Both the position numbers and the translations under genes were made by a program. From the NCBI RefSeq assembly GCF_010389155.1, contig NC_057763.1, positions 42,762,645 through 42,826,644 of the forward strand: a stretch of 64,000 nucleotides of DNA, in the 5' to 3' direction. Positions 10,801 to 24,000 of this stretch are shown piece by piece. Positions within the stretch are counted from its first letter, which is position 1, and each line of letters opens with the position of its first letter. The notes beneath the pieces were generated by a model. It did no database searches and was not told where the DNA came from. It worked only from the letters and a program-made list of their open reading frames with translations. This DNA comes from Erigeron canadensis (Eukaryota > Streptophyta > Magnoliopsida > Asterales > Asteraceae).

Positions 10801-11742
10801 TACCATGAGTTGTAAATTTCAGGTGTCGTTATTTTTTTTGGGGCAGCGCCCAAATATTGTGAGATGACCGGTGTTTTTTTTTGTCTTTCTACTTTTATCG
10901 CGCATCCACAATTATTACAGTCCGTAAACGCAGACGTTGAATCTCATCGTTTAAATTTAAACACAAACTCTCCGACTTTTCTTTTTATATCAATTACTTA
11001 TTATTACTTAAAATTAAATTAAATCTCTCCAATTTCTTCAAAAATAATAAATAAATAAAATTCAAAACCCCCCACAAATATTCAAGAGAGATTTATTTAA
11101 TAAATACTCGTAATTATAATTATAATTATATTATTAAAAATATATATATATCTATATCTCAATCCGATTCCCCCAATCCCCTTTTCTTTTCCCCAACAAT
11201 CAATCAATTCTTAATTTTTCATTCCCAATTTTGTTAAACTTTTTTCCTTCAAATTCACCCAGATTGTTTTTATTTGTATCAATATTAATTAATCTTCAAT
11301 TATATATATATATATACACACATCTATCTATAGTGTTAGGGTTTTGTTGACAATCTTATTCACCGATTTTTATGATCAGATATTTTTCAACTTTTTTTTT
11401 AATTAGTTAGTTTTAAATTAGGGTTTGTTTTTTAGGGTTCTCGAAATTTATAAAAAAGGAACCTTTATTATTTATTTCTCTAATGTGGGTCATAATTTTA
11501 GCGCCGCAATTGTTTACACTTTGTCGTATATAATCATCATTGGTCTCACCTTTTTAGTGAGATTTTATATGTGTATGTAATATACATAGGCATATATGTA
11601 TGTATGTATGTTTGTTTTAGGATATTTAAGTGAATCTTTAGTTGGGACAGAAAAAAGTTCGCATTTTTCTGAGATAGTAAGAAGCTGGGCTATTGGGATT
11701 TAGTGTTGTTGTGAAAGTAGTATTTTTGTTAAATAGTTGTGT
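10801..11742 (+). promoter_or_regulatory. Promoter and leader region of the nucleotidyltransferase gene
   Basis: AT-rich DNA followed by C/T-rich stretches (about 11160-11290) of the kind common in plant 5' leaders. A TA-dinucleotide run at about 11300-11314 could serve as a TATA element or be a microsatellite. A leader intron is possible but cannot be fixed from sequence alone. No upstream coding exon was seen. Confidence 0.4.
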
Positions 11743-14700
11743 ATGGGCGAGATCGAGGGATGGTCACAGATGGGTGGTGGTGGGCGTTTGTTGTTGCCGA
11801 ATGGGCTATTGCCCAATGCTGGTCCATTGATAGAGAGTTTAGATTCAGATAGATGGTTAAAGGCTGAGGAGAGAACGGCCGAGCTTATTACTCGTATACA
11901 ACCAAATCAGCCGTCTGAAGAGCGTAGAAATGCTGTTGCTGATTACGTGCAACGGCTTATTATGAAGTGTTTTCCCTGTCAGGTTTTTTTCTTTTTCCTT
12001 GATGACTTTGTAATGGTTTGTAACTTTGTACATTGACGTGTTCCTAGTTATGTTAGTCTAGGAACTGTATGCTATGTGTTGAATTCGAATGTGTTGTAGA
12101 TGTTGAACATGGTTTTAAGAACTAAGAAGGCTTGATGGTAAGCAGTTATGAAAAACATAGTAGAATAGAGGCTCTATTTACTTGAAGAGCATGTAACTAA
12201 AGGGATGTTCCGACACATGTATGAAGTTATGAACTCATTAAGTAGTGTTTGGCATGAAGTAATTATGATTTAGTTTTCCTATTATTGAGGGTCAAAGTAG
12301 TTCTGATTCTTCATCTCCCCTTTGGTATTTTCTTTTGTGGTTTGTAGGTTTTTACATTTGGGTCGGTACCTCTTAAAACGTATCTACCTGATGGGGATAT
12401 CGACTTAACTGCCTTCAGCAACAATCCAAACTTGAAAGATTCATGGGCTAGAGAAGTTTGTGATTTGTTAGAGACAGAGGAGAAGAATGAGAATGCAGAA
12501 TTTCATGTTACGGAAGTGCAATATATTCAAGCAGAAGTACGTTTATTCTTCATTATTTTTTGTTTATTGTTATACCGTCCCCCCAATTACCTATATGGTT
12601 GTGATTATCATACTCTCTTGATAGCTGGAATATGGTGTCGTGATCCCTTGATACCATATCATCGCTTTCTGTCTAAGTCTTACGCATGCCTTGGTATTTG
12701 AATTTCCATCAACGACAAGCTGTTTTATATTGTGCAAACGCTGGTTTGTAGCGGATTGGATTACAAGCTTATATATGACTTAAAACCTGCTCAACTTCTA
12801 TTTTTCTCTTTTGTATTGTTATCTGTGAAATTCACTATTCTCTTATAGCTTATTTATGACATTTGAAATCCACTTACTCTAAGATGAGAAGTTTTACTTT
12901 TACATTTATTGACCCCCACCAATATTGGCCTTGTACCAAGCGGCCTGTGGTACTCAGTTGCGACCCACATTTAATAATGTACTAATATTACAGGACCATG
13001 GTAGGTGTTAGGAGAAGTAAGTCTAGGGTAATTTTAACATGAGCGGTAGCTGTGAAAGAAACGTCATAGATTGGGATAGAGGTGGTCGTTGGCTCATTTC
13101 AATCCAATAATGAAAAGATGGATCAATTTGAGTTGTAATTGATAAACAGGCAATATGGTTAGAACCATATAGTTCAGCTAAAAAATTAGTGGTCCAAACT
13201 CATCCAATGGTTGAAAGTTGCCCAAACTGTAGTTAACTGCTGACGACATCCGAAATTTCCCGATGAATTAAGTGGGTCATTGTTCTAATAAACATATTTT
13301 ATGATCATATTATGTATGAGAACTAGTTGTAAAGTTTCCATTATGGACAAAGAAATGTTGGCAGATCGATCGAATCTGTTTTGACTTGGCCTTAAAGTTT
13401 ACCTGCTGGCTGCTTCTATGCAAAACAGTTGACCCATTACTCGACCTGCACGACCCCACTAGTTTGTTGCTAAGGAGCTTTTCAGTCTCTTTTCGTGATT
13501 TATTGTCATAGATATTGATTGGTATTGGCATAATGGCATGTGTTGATAAAATTGTAGGTGAAGATTATAAAGTGTCTCGTGGAGAATATTGTGGTAGATA
13601 TTTCCTTTAATCAGCTCGGAGGACTTTGTACACTTTGCTTTCTAGAGGAGGTTAGTGTGATGCTTTCACATATAGTTTTATGTTTCATTTTATAGGTTTT
13701 TTATTGAATTATATTGCTGGTGCAGGTTGACAATCTGATAAACCAGAATCATTTGTTTAAGCGTAGCATTATATTGATTAAAGCTTGGTGTTACTACGAG
13801 AGTCGTATTCTTGGTGCTCATCATGGACTTATATCAACTTATGCCCTTGAGACCTTGGTTCTTTACATATTCCATGTCTTCAACAATTCCTTTACGGGTC
13901 CTCTTGAGGTTGTCACCTTGACAAATATATTTTTATTTTTTGGGATGATTTTTGTGACTTGATAAAAAAAACAAATAGTTGGAATAATCAGTTCATACAA
14001 GCTTGGGATGGTTGAGCAGTTTCTTGTTTTTTGATTATTTTTTAATTAATATAATTATGAATGTTGCCATTTCACGTTCAGGTGCTTTATCGTTTTCTAG
14101 AGTTCTTCAGTAATTTTGATTGGGACAACTTCTGTGTTAGCTTGTGGGGTCCTGTACCCATAAATTCACTTCCAGATGTAACTGGTAATATTTGTTAACA
14201 ATTTTCTTCTCGAAAGTAGACTGATTATTTTGTATCTTCAAATGATGGTTATTCTTTTTGCAACACTGCAGCGGAACCACCTCGGAAGGACAGTGGAGAC
14301 TTGTTGCTTAACAAAGTGTTTCTTGATGCTTGTAGCTCTGTCTATGCTGTCTTTCCAGCTGGTCAGGATAATCAAGGCCAACCTTTTCTTTCCAAATATT
14401 TTAACGTTATTGATCCACTGCGTGTGAGTAACAATCTTGGACGAAGTGTCAGTAAAGGTATATATTTATTGCTATATTATTGATATATATGGAAAACAAA
14501 CTGATTTACCTTTTTTTTTTTAAATACATATTGCTTCTTTCTTTATCACAAAATGCAAGCGAATTTCAGTTACATTATATGTGGCCTCTATTTTTACCAA
14601 CCCCGACTACTTTAAGTTTTAATAATCAGTGTTGAGTGTTTGACAAAAAGTGACCAAGGTTCTGATAATTCAGGGTTGAATGTTTCAACTTGAAACAATC

Positions 14701-17700
14701 AGACCCTAAGAAGCGAGTAAGTTTGGATAAACTAAAAAGTCCCTAACTATGTTTAGCTTTAAATGACTGATTTTCTGATTTTAATTCTTCAAACAAGGTT
14801 ATTACTCTGATGTGTGAGGTTCTGGGAGTAATTATCATTTTATTCGTATGTGTGATTTATTAGTTATCGCTTAGTTTTTCTATTATCATGTTTCCAGGTA
14901 ACTTTTTCAGAATACGTAGTGCTTTTGCGTATGGGGCCGATAGGCTGGCAAGATTACTTGATTGCCCAAAGGAAAATCTCGTTGCGGAAGTAAATCAGTT
15001 TTTCACCAACACATGGGACCGCCATGGGAATGGTAATCGTCCTGATGTACCAGTTACCAATTCATTGACTTTTAAACTGTCAACTGATGCTCCAGTTAGG
15101 GATTCGAGTGGCAAGAAGTTAGAGACTGACCATACTCATTCTAGCAATTATCAGTCAAGTTCACCCAAAACTAACGTTGTCACTGCAGTTCATGCTAACA
15201 AAAATCAACGGAACTTGAAATTGGGCCAGTTGGTCAATGACATTCAAAGGTCTCCATTTGCTAGAACACGATCGAGCCCTGAACTAACCGATACATATAA
15301 ATATGTTCCTTTTCAAGAGACCCGTAACAAACTGCCCGAAACTGAAAAAAATCGCAATAGGAGGAAAAATGTTGAAGCTGATAGCGAGAAAAATGAGCCT
15401 TCATCGTTATCCCATGCTCAACCTCATCAAAGTTTTGAGCCTACAATTGAATCAAATATGTATCATCGTGAAGATATGCATCAAAAGGAGCAAGATCTTG
15501 TGAACATGATGGCATCTTATACATTTCATGGGTTCAACGGGCCAGTAAATTTAGCATCGGGTCATTTACCTTTCCCAATGTCTCCATCTTTTCTATCTTC
15601 ATTAGGATACACACAAAGAAATATGGCCGGAATGATTCCCACAAATATGCCTTTTATTGATCCTCAATTCTCAGGTATGCAGTTTCCTCACAGTTTGTTT
15701 CCTCATTACTTTTCGGGGGTTGGAATGAACTCAAATTCTGAAGATTTGGTTGATCCTCTTAACGAAAATAATGTCAGTAGTATGGAAATGAAGTCCGGTG
15801 ATGATAATAATCACGACTTGTGGCGTGAACCTGATCGTGTGAACCCGGAATTTGTTCCACAAGATGATGTAAAATCTCAATCATCTTCTACTGGAATGAA
15901 TTACGTGCCACCACCTCGTCGTGTTGGTGGTTCTGGCGGGCTGGTGAGAAGTCAACAAAGGAATAACAAGGATAAACGTGACCGATTGCAAGACAATCTT
16001 CATTCGGATCATTCCCAATATCAAGAATTTAAAGTAAATGATGCTTATTTAGATGAACGAGCCTCGAGTTCAAGATTCTCGTCTGCTGCTCATAGTAATT
16101 CCCTAAGAAGTAAAACATCTTCTGAGAGTTCGTGGGATGAAACATCAACAGTCAACAAGTCAACGAAGGAAAAACGAGGTAAGAAAACAGCTAACATCTA
16201 TACGGAGTCTGAGGATGATGATCAGGACTGGGTCCCGGTCACACCGATGAATTTGGGTTCTGAGTTGGTACCGAACCAACTCAAACAAGTTCTGCCAAGG
16301 CCAAACAGGAATAATACGGAACCAGCTCAAACAAGTGGTTCAGGTTCCGTTATCCCGATGGCTCCAATGATTATTGGGTCTAATCCAAGACAACGCTTGG
16401 ACAATTCTGGGGGACCGCCCTTGACCTTTTATCCCACCGGGCCACCTGTTCCATTCTTTACGATGCTTCCGTTTTATAACGTTCCATCAGAAAATGGATC
16501 ATCAGCTGCACCAGCTAGCCATGTTGAGAGTGCTGAGAATGGTGATATTGGTCAAAGTTTTCATCCTGAAGGAGTTGAGCAATCAGAGGACTTCAGTTTG
16601 CGAGGGGCAACTGCTGGTGAGTCACCAGATGAATCCAACTCTGATATTCTAAATAGTGATTTTGCTAGCCATTGGCAGAATCTACAGTTTGGTCGGTTTT
16701 GCCAGAGTCCACGTCAAAATGGGCCCAATGTATATCCATCACCCGTTATGGTACCGCCAGCTTATTTACAGGGTCGTGTCCCTTGGGATGGGCCTGGAAG
16801 ACCACTGCCCAACATGAACCTTGTCACACAGCTCATGAATTATGGACCACGTCTCGTTCCTGTTGCACCTCTTCAGTCTGTTCCCAATAGACCTAATGTT
16901 TATCAGCAATATGTGGAAGATATGCCAAGATATCGTAGTGGTACTGGCACGTATCTGCCAAACCTTGTAAGAAGTTTCTCTGCACATCTCTTTGTGTAGG
17001 AGTATTGTAATTAAATAGTTCATATTAGTAAACAATCTCATATATTTATGATCTTTAAGAGTGAAGATGTTTTTGTCAAATGTTTTGAAATTAAAACCAA
17101 TCGGGAAATAATTTCATTGATCGAAAATGCTGTATTGATTTATATCTCAACCACTCTCCGTTCCAAAAATTTCACACGTTATTATTATATAGAAAGTTTT
17201 TTAGTTAGGGTTATCTTATTTTATGTTGCTGAAGAGTATTTTAGTTATTTCAAAAACAGCGAAGTATTCTACTTCCGTTATTTGCCAAGTATGGAGTTCT
17301 TTATTTCTTACACTTTCGATTAATAAACATTATTTCTTTGGTATTCTCATCTATTTTACATAGCCAAACTGAAAGGTGATTTAATTCTGAAGTGTGATCT
17401 GTTTTATTGCGTATATTTTGATGATCTTGTTACTTTATATCTTTTCTATTGTTGTTCTATAGCATTTATTGCTATTTGGTGTTCGGTCTAGTAATTTTTT
17501 CTCCTTGCTCTTGTTTCAGAAGGTTGGTGTTAAGGATCGTCCTCGCAGAGGGAACTATAACTATGATAGAAGTGATAATCATGGTGAAAGAGAAGGCAAC
17601 TGGAACGTTAATTCAAAATCACGTGGTTCTGGCCGTAACCATAGTCGTAATCAAATTGATAAATCAACCACCCGTTTGGGTTCTAGCGGGAGTCGGTCAT

Positions 17701-18790
17701 TGAATTCACAGAGATATGATTCCATTTCAAGTCAAAATGGTCCTGGCAATGTTACTTATGGTATGTATCCTTTGCCAGCTTCTGGAGTCCCGCCGATTGG
17801 GTCAAACGGTACTGCTGTTGTGATGGTATATCCATTTGAGCAAAATGGCGGTTTTGCTTCGCAGAATGAGCAGTTTGAGTTTGGTTCTTTCGGATCTGCA
17901 GGTTTTCCTGGTAAGAATGAGCAGTCACCAAGGAGTGAGGGAGGTCGTGAACATAGGATACATGGGGCATCTGTTCAGCGGTCTTCACCAGATCAACCGT
18001 CGTCACCCCATCATCAAAGGTAATTTTCATTAAATACTACCCTCAGAATTGTTGGTGGTTAGAAATTTGTCATGCTGTTCTGACACAAACCAAATGCCTG
18101 TCTTTCTTTTTACTGTTTTTTACATCTGAGGCTTATTATCTGTGCAACATGTCAATGAATCAATCTTAAAAAAAAAATTTACGTAACAAATAAGCATGGC
18201 CCCTTGAGTTATGCACAATTCTTTTGGGGAACTAAACAGATTTCCTTCTGTTTATTTTTCATAGATTTCAATAGTTTCTGTAAATATATTTTGCTAATTT
18301 CCATTCATGCATGGAAGTAACAAGCACTGCTATGATGCTATCTACTTTTTACTACATCACTCCAAAATACTGTAATGTTGCCAACTGTTAGCTTCAGTTT
18401 TTTTTATTTTCATGTAATATGGCTCTTTTTCAACATGGTATATGCTTAGCAGTTATCTGATATGGACATATGGTCACTATGAGCTTTTTCTTTAAAGCTT
18501 ATCATATTGTATATTGATACTTCGTCCATAAAATGAAAGCTGCATCTTTTTTCCATATGAAGTATTTTGAGGGGTTTTTTACTTATTTCCATTGAAGAGG
18601 CATTTTAGTCTTTAGATATCTGATAGATAGTGCGAATCATTTTCATTTACATGTCTAGTCAATTGCTATGAAGGTTTGCACAGGGAATTATTGTCCAATT
18701 ATGCCTTCTATTGAATACCATATAGATAGCCAAAGTTTCTTGTACGCGGAACTTGAAGTTTCTCAACTGTTTTTCCACAGGAGAGTATAA
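11743..18790 (+). CDS. PAP/OAS1-type nucleotidyltransferase (At3g61690-like)
   Basis: Nine exons give about 1190 residues: 11743-11982, 12348-12536, 13558-13650, 13726-13908, 14082-14184, 14272-14457, 14898-16966, 17520-18019, 18781-18790. The N-terminal 290 residues hold the nucleotidyltransferase core: GS at 85-86 in FTFGSVPLKTYLPDGDIDL, metal-binding Asp 97 and Asp 99, and third Asp near 157 (VVDISF). The PAP/OAS1 substrate-binding region follows (KRSIILIKAWCYYESRILG, HHGLISTYALETLVLYI). The remaining 900 residues, mostly the 2-kb exon 7, are low-complexity, rich in Ser, Asn, Pro and Arg, and probably disordered. The catalytic residues suggest real nucleotidyl transfer onto RNA, but the substrate is unknown. 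The start ATG follows GTGT and opens MGEIEGWSQ. The last exon is tentative: splicing at 18019 gives RRV and stop, while retaining the intron ends the protein one residue later at 18022. Length and core resemble Arabidopsis At3g61690, from memory. Confidence 0.9.
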
Positions 18791-19802
18791 TTTTCTTTAC
18801 ACCACCTGTTGCTCAAAATCGTTCACCGGACAAGACACATTTAGATTCACAAAAGGTGAGTTATCGGAAGTTTACAAAGAAGCGGCTCCTGATATTTGTG
18901 AAAGGGCCATCTGTACTCACTGGTCAGTTGTGCAAATTTTAGGTTGTAGCTTGTGGTCTAGCAAGCACGCTGTGGTTTTATGTAAAAGTATGCTCAAGGG
19001 AGGTTGCCATGTGGAAGAGATTTCTTGTTCTTGTTGTCCGTTATCGACTTACAGGGGCGACCTCGGCAAAATATGTAGCTTTAACTCAATTACAACTTTC
19101 TGGGATGTAGAACTTTGTAGGGCTCTACCTGGTTTTACAATTGTTACCCCATGTTTTCTACTGATGATGGTTAGGGTTTTTAGTACAGAAAAACACGTAC
19201 CAATTTCCATGGACCTTTTGTCATGTAGCATTTATAATTAATGATATGATAGAATTTACGTCATGTGTCTTTCAATTTACAATTGTCTTTCAGATAGACC
19301 TTTTGCCATTGTAATAAGCCAAAAAAAAAGAGCAGCATGTTGTGACCTCGTACGTATGCCCATTTGCAGAGTCTTGTAATTTTGTATAGATTTTGCTCAT
19401 GGGTTTATTGCTAACTGCTTCCAACCTATCGAGACATTTCTTACCAGATGTAAGGCCCAAAGGAAAGGTCTTATGCCATTTTACATCCACAAATTGACAC
19501 ATGTCCTTGATAATTTGCAAATTCATATATAGATAGTGTTTTAATAGAAACCAAAATAATATTAGAGTGAATCGACATTTGCATAACCTGTTCAATGTTT
19601 ACAAGAGCTGGAATCCCATAGCAGTGAGCCACTTGAAAACAAGAAATCAAAACGAAAACTAGAAGCCTATAGCAGTGGAAGTGAAGAGAATGATTTTGAG
19701 TTTTCACTAATTTACAAGAAATGAAACAAATTGGTTCGTTACAAAAAATTTGCATGTTCCTTGCGAATATTAGTTCAGATATTATGTTACAACATCTAAA
19801 TC
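18791..19802. other. Convergent 3' region between nucleotidyltransferase and helicase genes
   Basis: The two genes end tail to tail about 1 kb apart. 18791-19160 can be read as 3' untranslated sequence of the + strand gene. From 19165 the sequence is duplicated at the start of the window. No additional gene is evident; open frames here lack motifs. Confidence 0.55.
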
Positions 19803-21005
19803 TTATTTAAATCGCAAACCAGGAACGTTTTTTAGTCCCATTTTACCGACCACAAGTTTGGAAAGTGCTGGTGGAATATCAAGCCCCATGCTTCGGCTGA
19901 ACTCATTGGCAAGTTCCACAAGCCTGCTTTTGTCCCTGGCAACAGTTTTGTTAGAGTTATAATAGCCCAGCCAGGCCTGGTATGCTGATTCTTTATTTTT
20001 CATGTCCACATATGACAATGCCCTCTCCACCTGGGGTACACAACAATACACACAATGAGTGTTTGTTCTGGGTATGAATGTGTATTTTTCACAAAATTCA
20101 AAAGCTCTACAAACAATTATGCATGAAGCACTCAAGCAGTCTACCCTGTGGGTATAGTAAAAAATGATTTGATTATCTGCATACTGTGATTGCAAGTCTG
20201 ATAATGAGCTTCTACCCTGTGGGTATAGTAAAAAATGATTTGATTACCTGATCGCTTAAGGATTAAATACATCTCGCCATCTCGGATAGTTTGAGAGCAG
20301 TTGCGATAAACTAATTTAAACAATTAGATTGAAGGTCTTTTTATTTTTTTACATGTAATCTTTGTAGTTCCCCAAACAAATGTAAGTTTTGAAAAATCGG
20401 AATTTTTCAAGCACTCGTCTGATTATCTGATTGGGTTTAATAATGGTTTAACCATCAAACTTCCATTATACTTGAGGTTTAACTCTTAACCTTTTTTCCA
20501 CATGGTTTAGTCTCTCACCTTTGATTAAAATGATAAAAGAATTATAAACTTTTACACAAGTCAATACTCAAAAATCATTTTAACCCTAGACTTTTGATAA
20601 TGGTTCCTAAAAGGTTCACCATTTTAGCGATTTATAAGTTACTCGTAAAAGAGTTAAAACAAGTCAACCCAAGTTAGGGTACTAAACCATGCAAAAAAGA
20701 AGTTTAAAGGTAAAACCATTATTAAGCCATCTTATAACATCTTTAACAGGCTTAGCATCATAGAAAAGTCTGCTGCAGCCCCTCATATAATAGCAGATTA
20801 TCTAGTTCTTACTATTTCATGTCAGTCGATCTCTTTCAAGATACAATTTAAAACATCCCCTTAAAGTAACTTTGACATGCTAACAACTATGAACTACATG
20901 TGTAAAAGTATAATCTAAAACTGACCTTTTTCTTTGTGTCTGGGTCAATGAGAGGTAGGTCAGCTTTTGTAATTGGTATATCCCGAAGGGTAGACAAGAA
21001 GAATT
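19165..21005. repeat. Second copy of the segmental duplication (contains the intact gene end)
   Basis: Counterpart of 1-1690. This copy is embedded in the intact helicase gene, so it is probably the source. A 34-bp motif with TACCCTGTGGGTATAGTAA occurs twice here (about 20142 and 20213) but only once in the other copy. Confidence 0.88.
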
Positions 21006-24000
21006 CCTCCCAGGGTGCTAGCAATAGTATTCCCTCCCCTTCCTTCCCTTTGCGCCCAGTTCTTCCAAGCCGATGTATATACTGAGCTTTATCAGCCGGA
21101 AGCCCAACCTGCAAGTGCAGCAAGGTATGTAAGTAGCTGCACCCAGATACACTTCAGCGAGAGGCAGCAAAGCAATTTCGGCCCAATGGGTCAAACAACT
21201 AAAAAGCCTCCCACAGAAGTACTTTAAATGCATACAATGTACTAAATCACTTTATTCAATAAAACTAACATATTAGGATTAAAACTGTATATTTGTTGAA
21301 ATCATATTGAAATAAAGGTCATACTTGAATAACAAGCGTTACATCTGGATAATCCACTCCACGTGCAGACACATCAGAAGTAACCAGTATAAGACCCTTT
21401 GATTTTCGAAATTCATCTGAAACCCGAGTCCTGTAACTTTGGGACTTTCTGGAATGTATTTCTCGGACATTTAACTTCAGTTGACTGAGTATGTCTGCAA
21501 CCAATTTCGTGACCATGGCAGTCGTGCAAAACACCAGAACCTGCAAAAAGTATAATCAAATAATTGACTTAGTTCTATAAAATTCAAATAATGCATCCAT
21601 AACTAATAGTATACCGGATACATTTATTTGAGAGTCAAAAAGCGAATATAGGAAAAAATGAAATTCATGGCTACCCAAAGATGATCAATCATATTTTTTT
21701 TATATAGTTTTTAACTTATTGATTTAAAACTAGCCCTCGAGGTATCTCTAGCGCCTAGGTGTGGGCACTATCAGTCAGGACTTCAACTCCGAACAACATA
21801 CCAATCTAATACTTTCAAATATTGGTATTTTCTCAAACTTGAAACAACACCATTTTATGTTTGAATTTTCCATATCTGAGTTCATAGGTTAGTTTGGGAC
21901 ATAACCAGCTCTAACCTGAGCTGAACTGGACAACTAGTTGAGGTTAGTGTCCACTCGGTTTCAGTCCAGATTCGCTTTTGTATATACCCAATAATTAATC
22001 CTAGGCTGATGTCTATATCATAAGCAGTAAAAAGCAAGAAATCAAAATAAAAACAAACCAGCAAGGAATATACAAACGAAGACGACATGTTTTAAGGTTC
22101 AGAAAAAAAAAATACCTTATAGTCACCATCATCCGTAATATGATTTTTTAAAAGAGTGTAAAGCAGTGAAAATTGCTTGTCCAATGGAGCAATCATATGC
22201 TTCTGTTGCACCTTAAAAAATATAAAATAAAAAATAGACCATGTTTAACACATTGGTTGATCTAACAGATTAACATAAACTTCCAAAGAACTTCTTTAGG
22301 TGTTACCTGTGTGTGCGTTTCTTCACTACCTTCTTCGACTGTGTTGATATATTCATGATCTTTTTTCAAAGCAATATGACAGATTTGACGAACCTTCACA
22401 TTAGAAGAAACATTCACGATGTTTTCTTGATTTGCAAGAACTTGAACCGCAATAAATCATATACAGAAATTACCACACTGGAATTAGAAAGAAACCTCAG
22501 GTGGGACAGTGGCTGAAAATAGGAGTGTCTGTCGTTGTTTTGGCACAGCTGCAATGATATTCTCGATATCTTTACGAAATCCCATGTCCAATAAATGGTC
22601 AGCTTCATCGAGAACCAAAACCTTCACACCCTTTATCCGAGTGGCAAATCCAGACGTATTCATAATATGATCTTTAAGCCTTCCAGGAGTCGCCACTAGG
22701 ATCTGCAGAGAGAAGCAACAGAATTTTACTTTCCGATAAGGTGATAACTATGAAGAAAATATAAAAAGATGCCGAGCATATACTACAACTGCTGACCTGA
22801 CACGGGTTTGCCTGAATGCGCCTTTGCTCTGAAGCAATGCGGGTGCCACCAATAACGACTTGAACACCAACAGAAGGATGATATTTTAACAACTTATTAG
22901 CCTCCATTGCAGCCTGACTTGCAAGCTCTCTGGTAGGGCATATGACAAGGACTACGATTGGGGGCCATCTTTCATCACGGCCAACTTGTGGTGAGTTCAC
23001 GACTACTTCAATTGACGGGAGCTGAAACGAAAGAAAATATATATTAGAATGAGAAAGGTATGTCTTCTTAAGGAGGTCTTATTTGGTTTTAAGCATCCAA
23101 GTTCATAAGATTTAACTTCATTAAAAAGTGAATATTCCGTAAAGAAGAGATCTGGTTCGTGGTTAGAAAGTAGAGGTAGAGATATCGAGTGATTTACTTA
23201 GTAAGAAATGTTGACCTGAAATATAGTAAGTCAACCATTTTGACCAAAACTCAACCCACCCATTTTGCCACGTGTATAAGAAAGCAATGTTGATCAAAAG
23301 AAGCTATTGGATTTATATTCTAGGGAGCAGTATTACCAGAAACGCGACGGTTTTTCCGGTACCTGTCCTAGCCTTGGCCAGCACATCTTTCCCTGTATAA
23401 AAGAAGTCCCATAAATTATGGTCATACATCAAAATTCCACCAATCAAATTCTCACACCTACATCACAATTGAGAAAGACGAGGCTGTACTTTAATATTGG
23501 AGTCGAAAATTCTGCTTCTCAAAACAAAACTCAAGTGGATATTGATATAAAGGTTACCGATCATTTAGAGGTCTCATAAGGTTTAATGAAGTAATCAAAT
23601 GTTTTTCGGTAATAACAGTCCCGTTTTACAGCAACGCTTATATATAACAGTAATTCAAACAAAACAAATATGAAAAATTACTGATAAACTGACTCCTCCA
23701 ATATTATTATATGTTCAGAACACACAAACCTTTAAGGATGACAGGAAGTGTTGCTTCCTGGACTATGGTCATCTTCTCATACCCAGCATCCTTTATTCCT
23801 TTTAGAGACAAGGGTGAAACCAAACATTGATCAAACCTGAGGACATTAGTATAGATCTACTCAGAGCTAACTCAAATCTTTCCCCTGAAAGGATAATCTA
23901 ATAATTCTATGTTCTCTGAAAATAGGCTTAAAACAAGCAATGTACTAGAGTAATTATAATATATAAATATCATAATTGAATTAACATAAGGAAGCAGAAG

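Noticed and set aside
16766..17041. A 91-residue minus-strand frame
   Set aside because: It is antisense to the large coding exon of the nucleotidyltransferase and has no motif.
18753..19241. A 162-residue + strand frame after the nucleotidyltransferase
   Set aside because: It crosses the proposed acceptor and 3' untranslated region, has no family motif, and its end lies in duplicated non-coding DNA.
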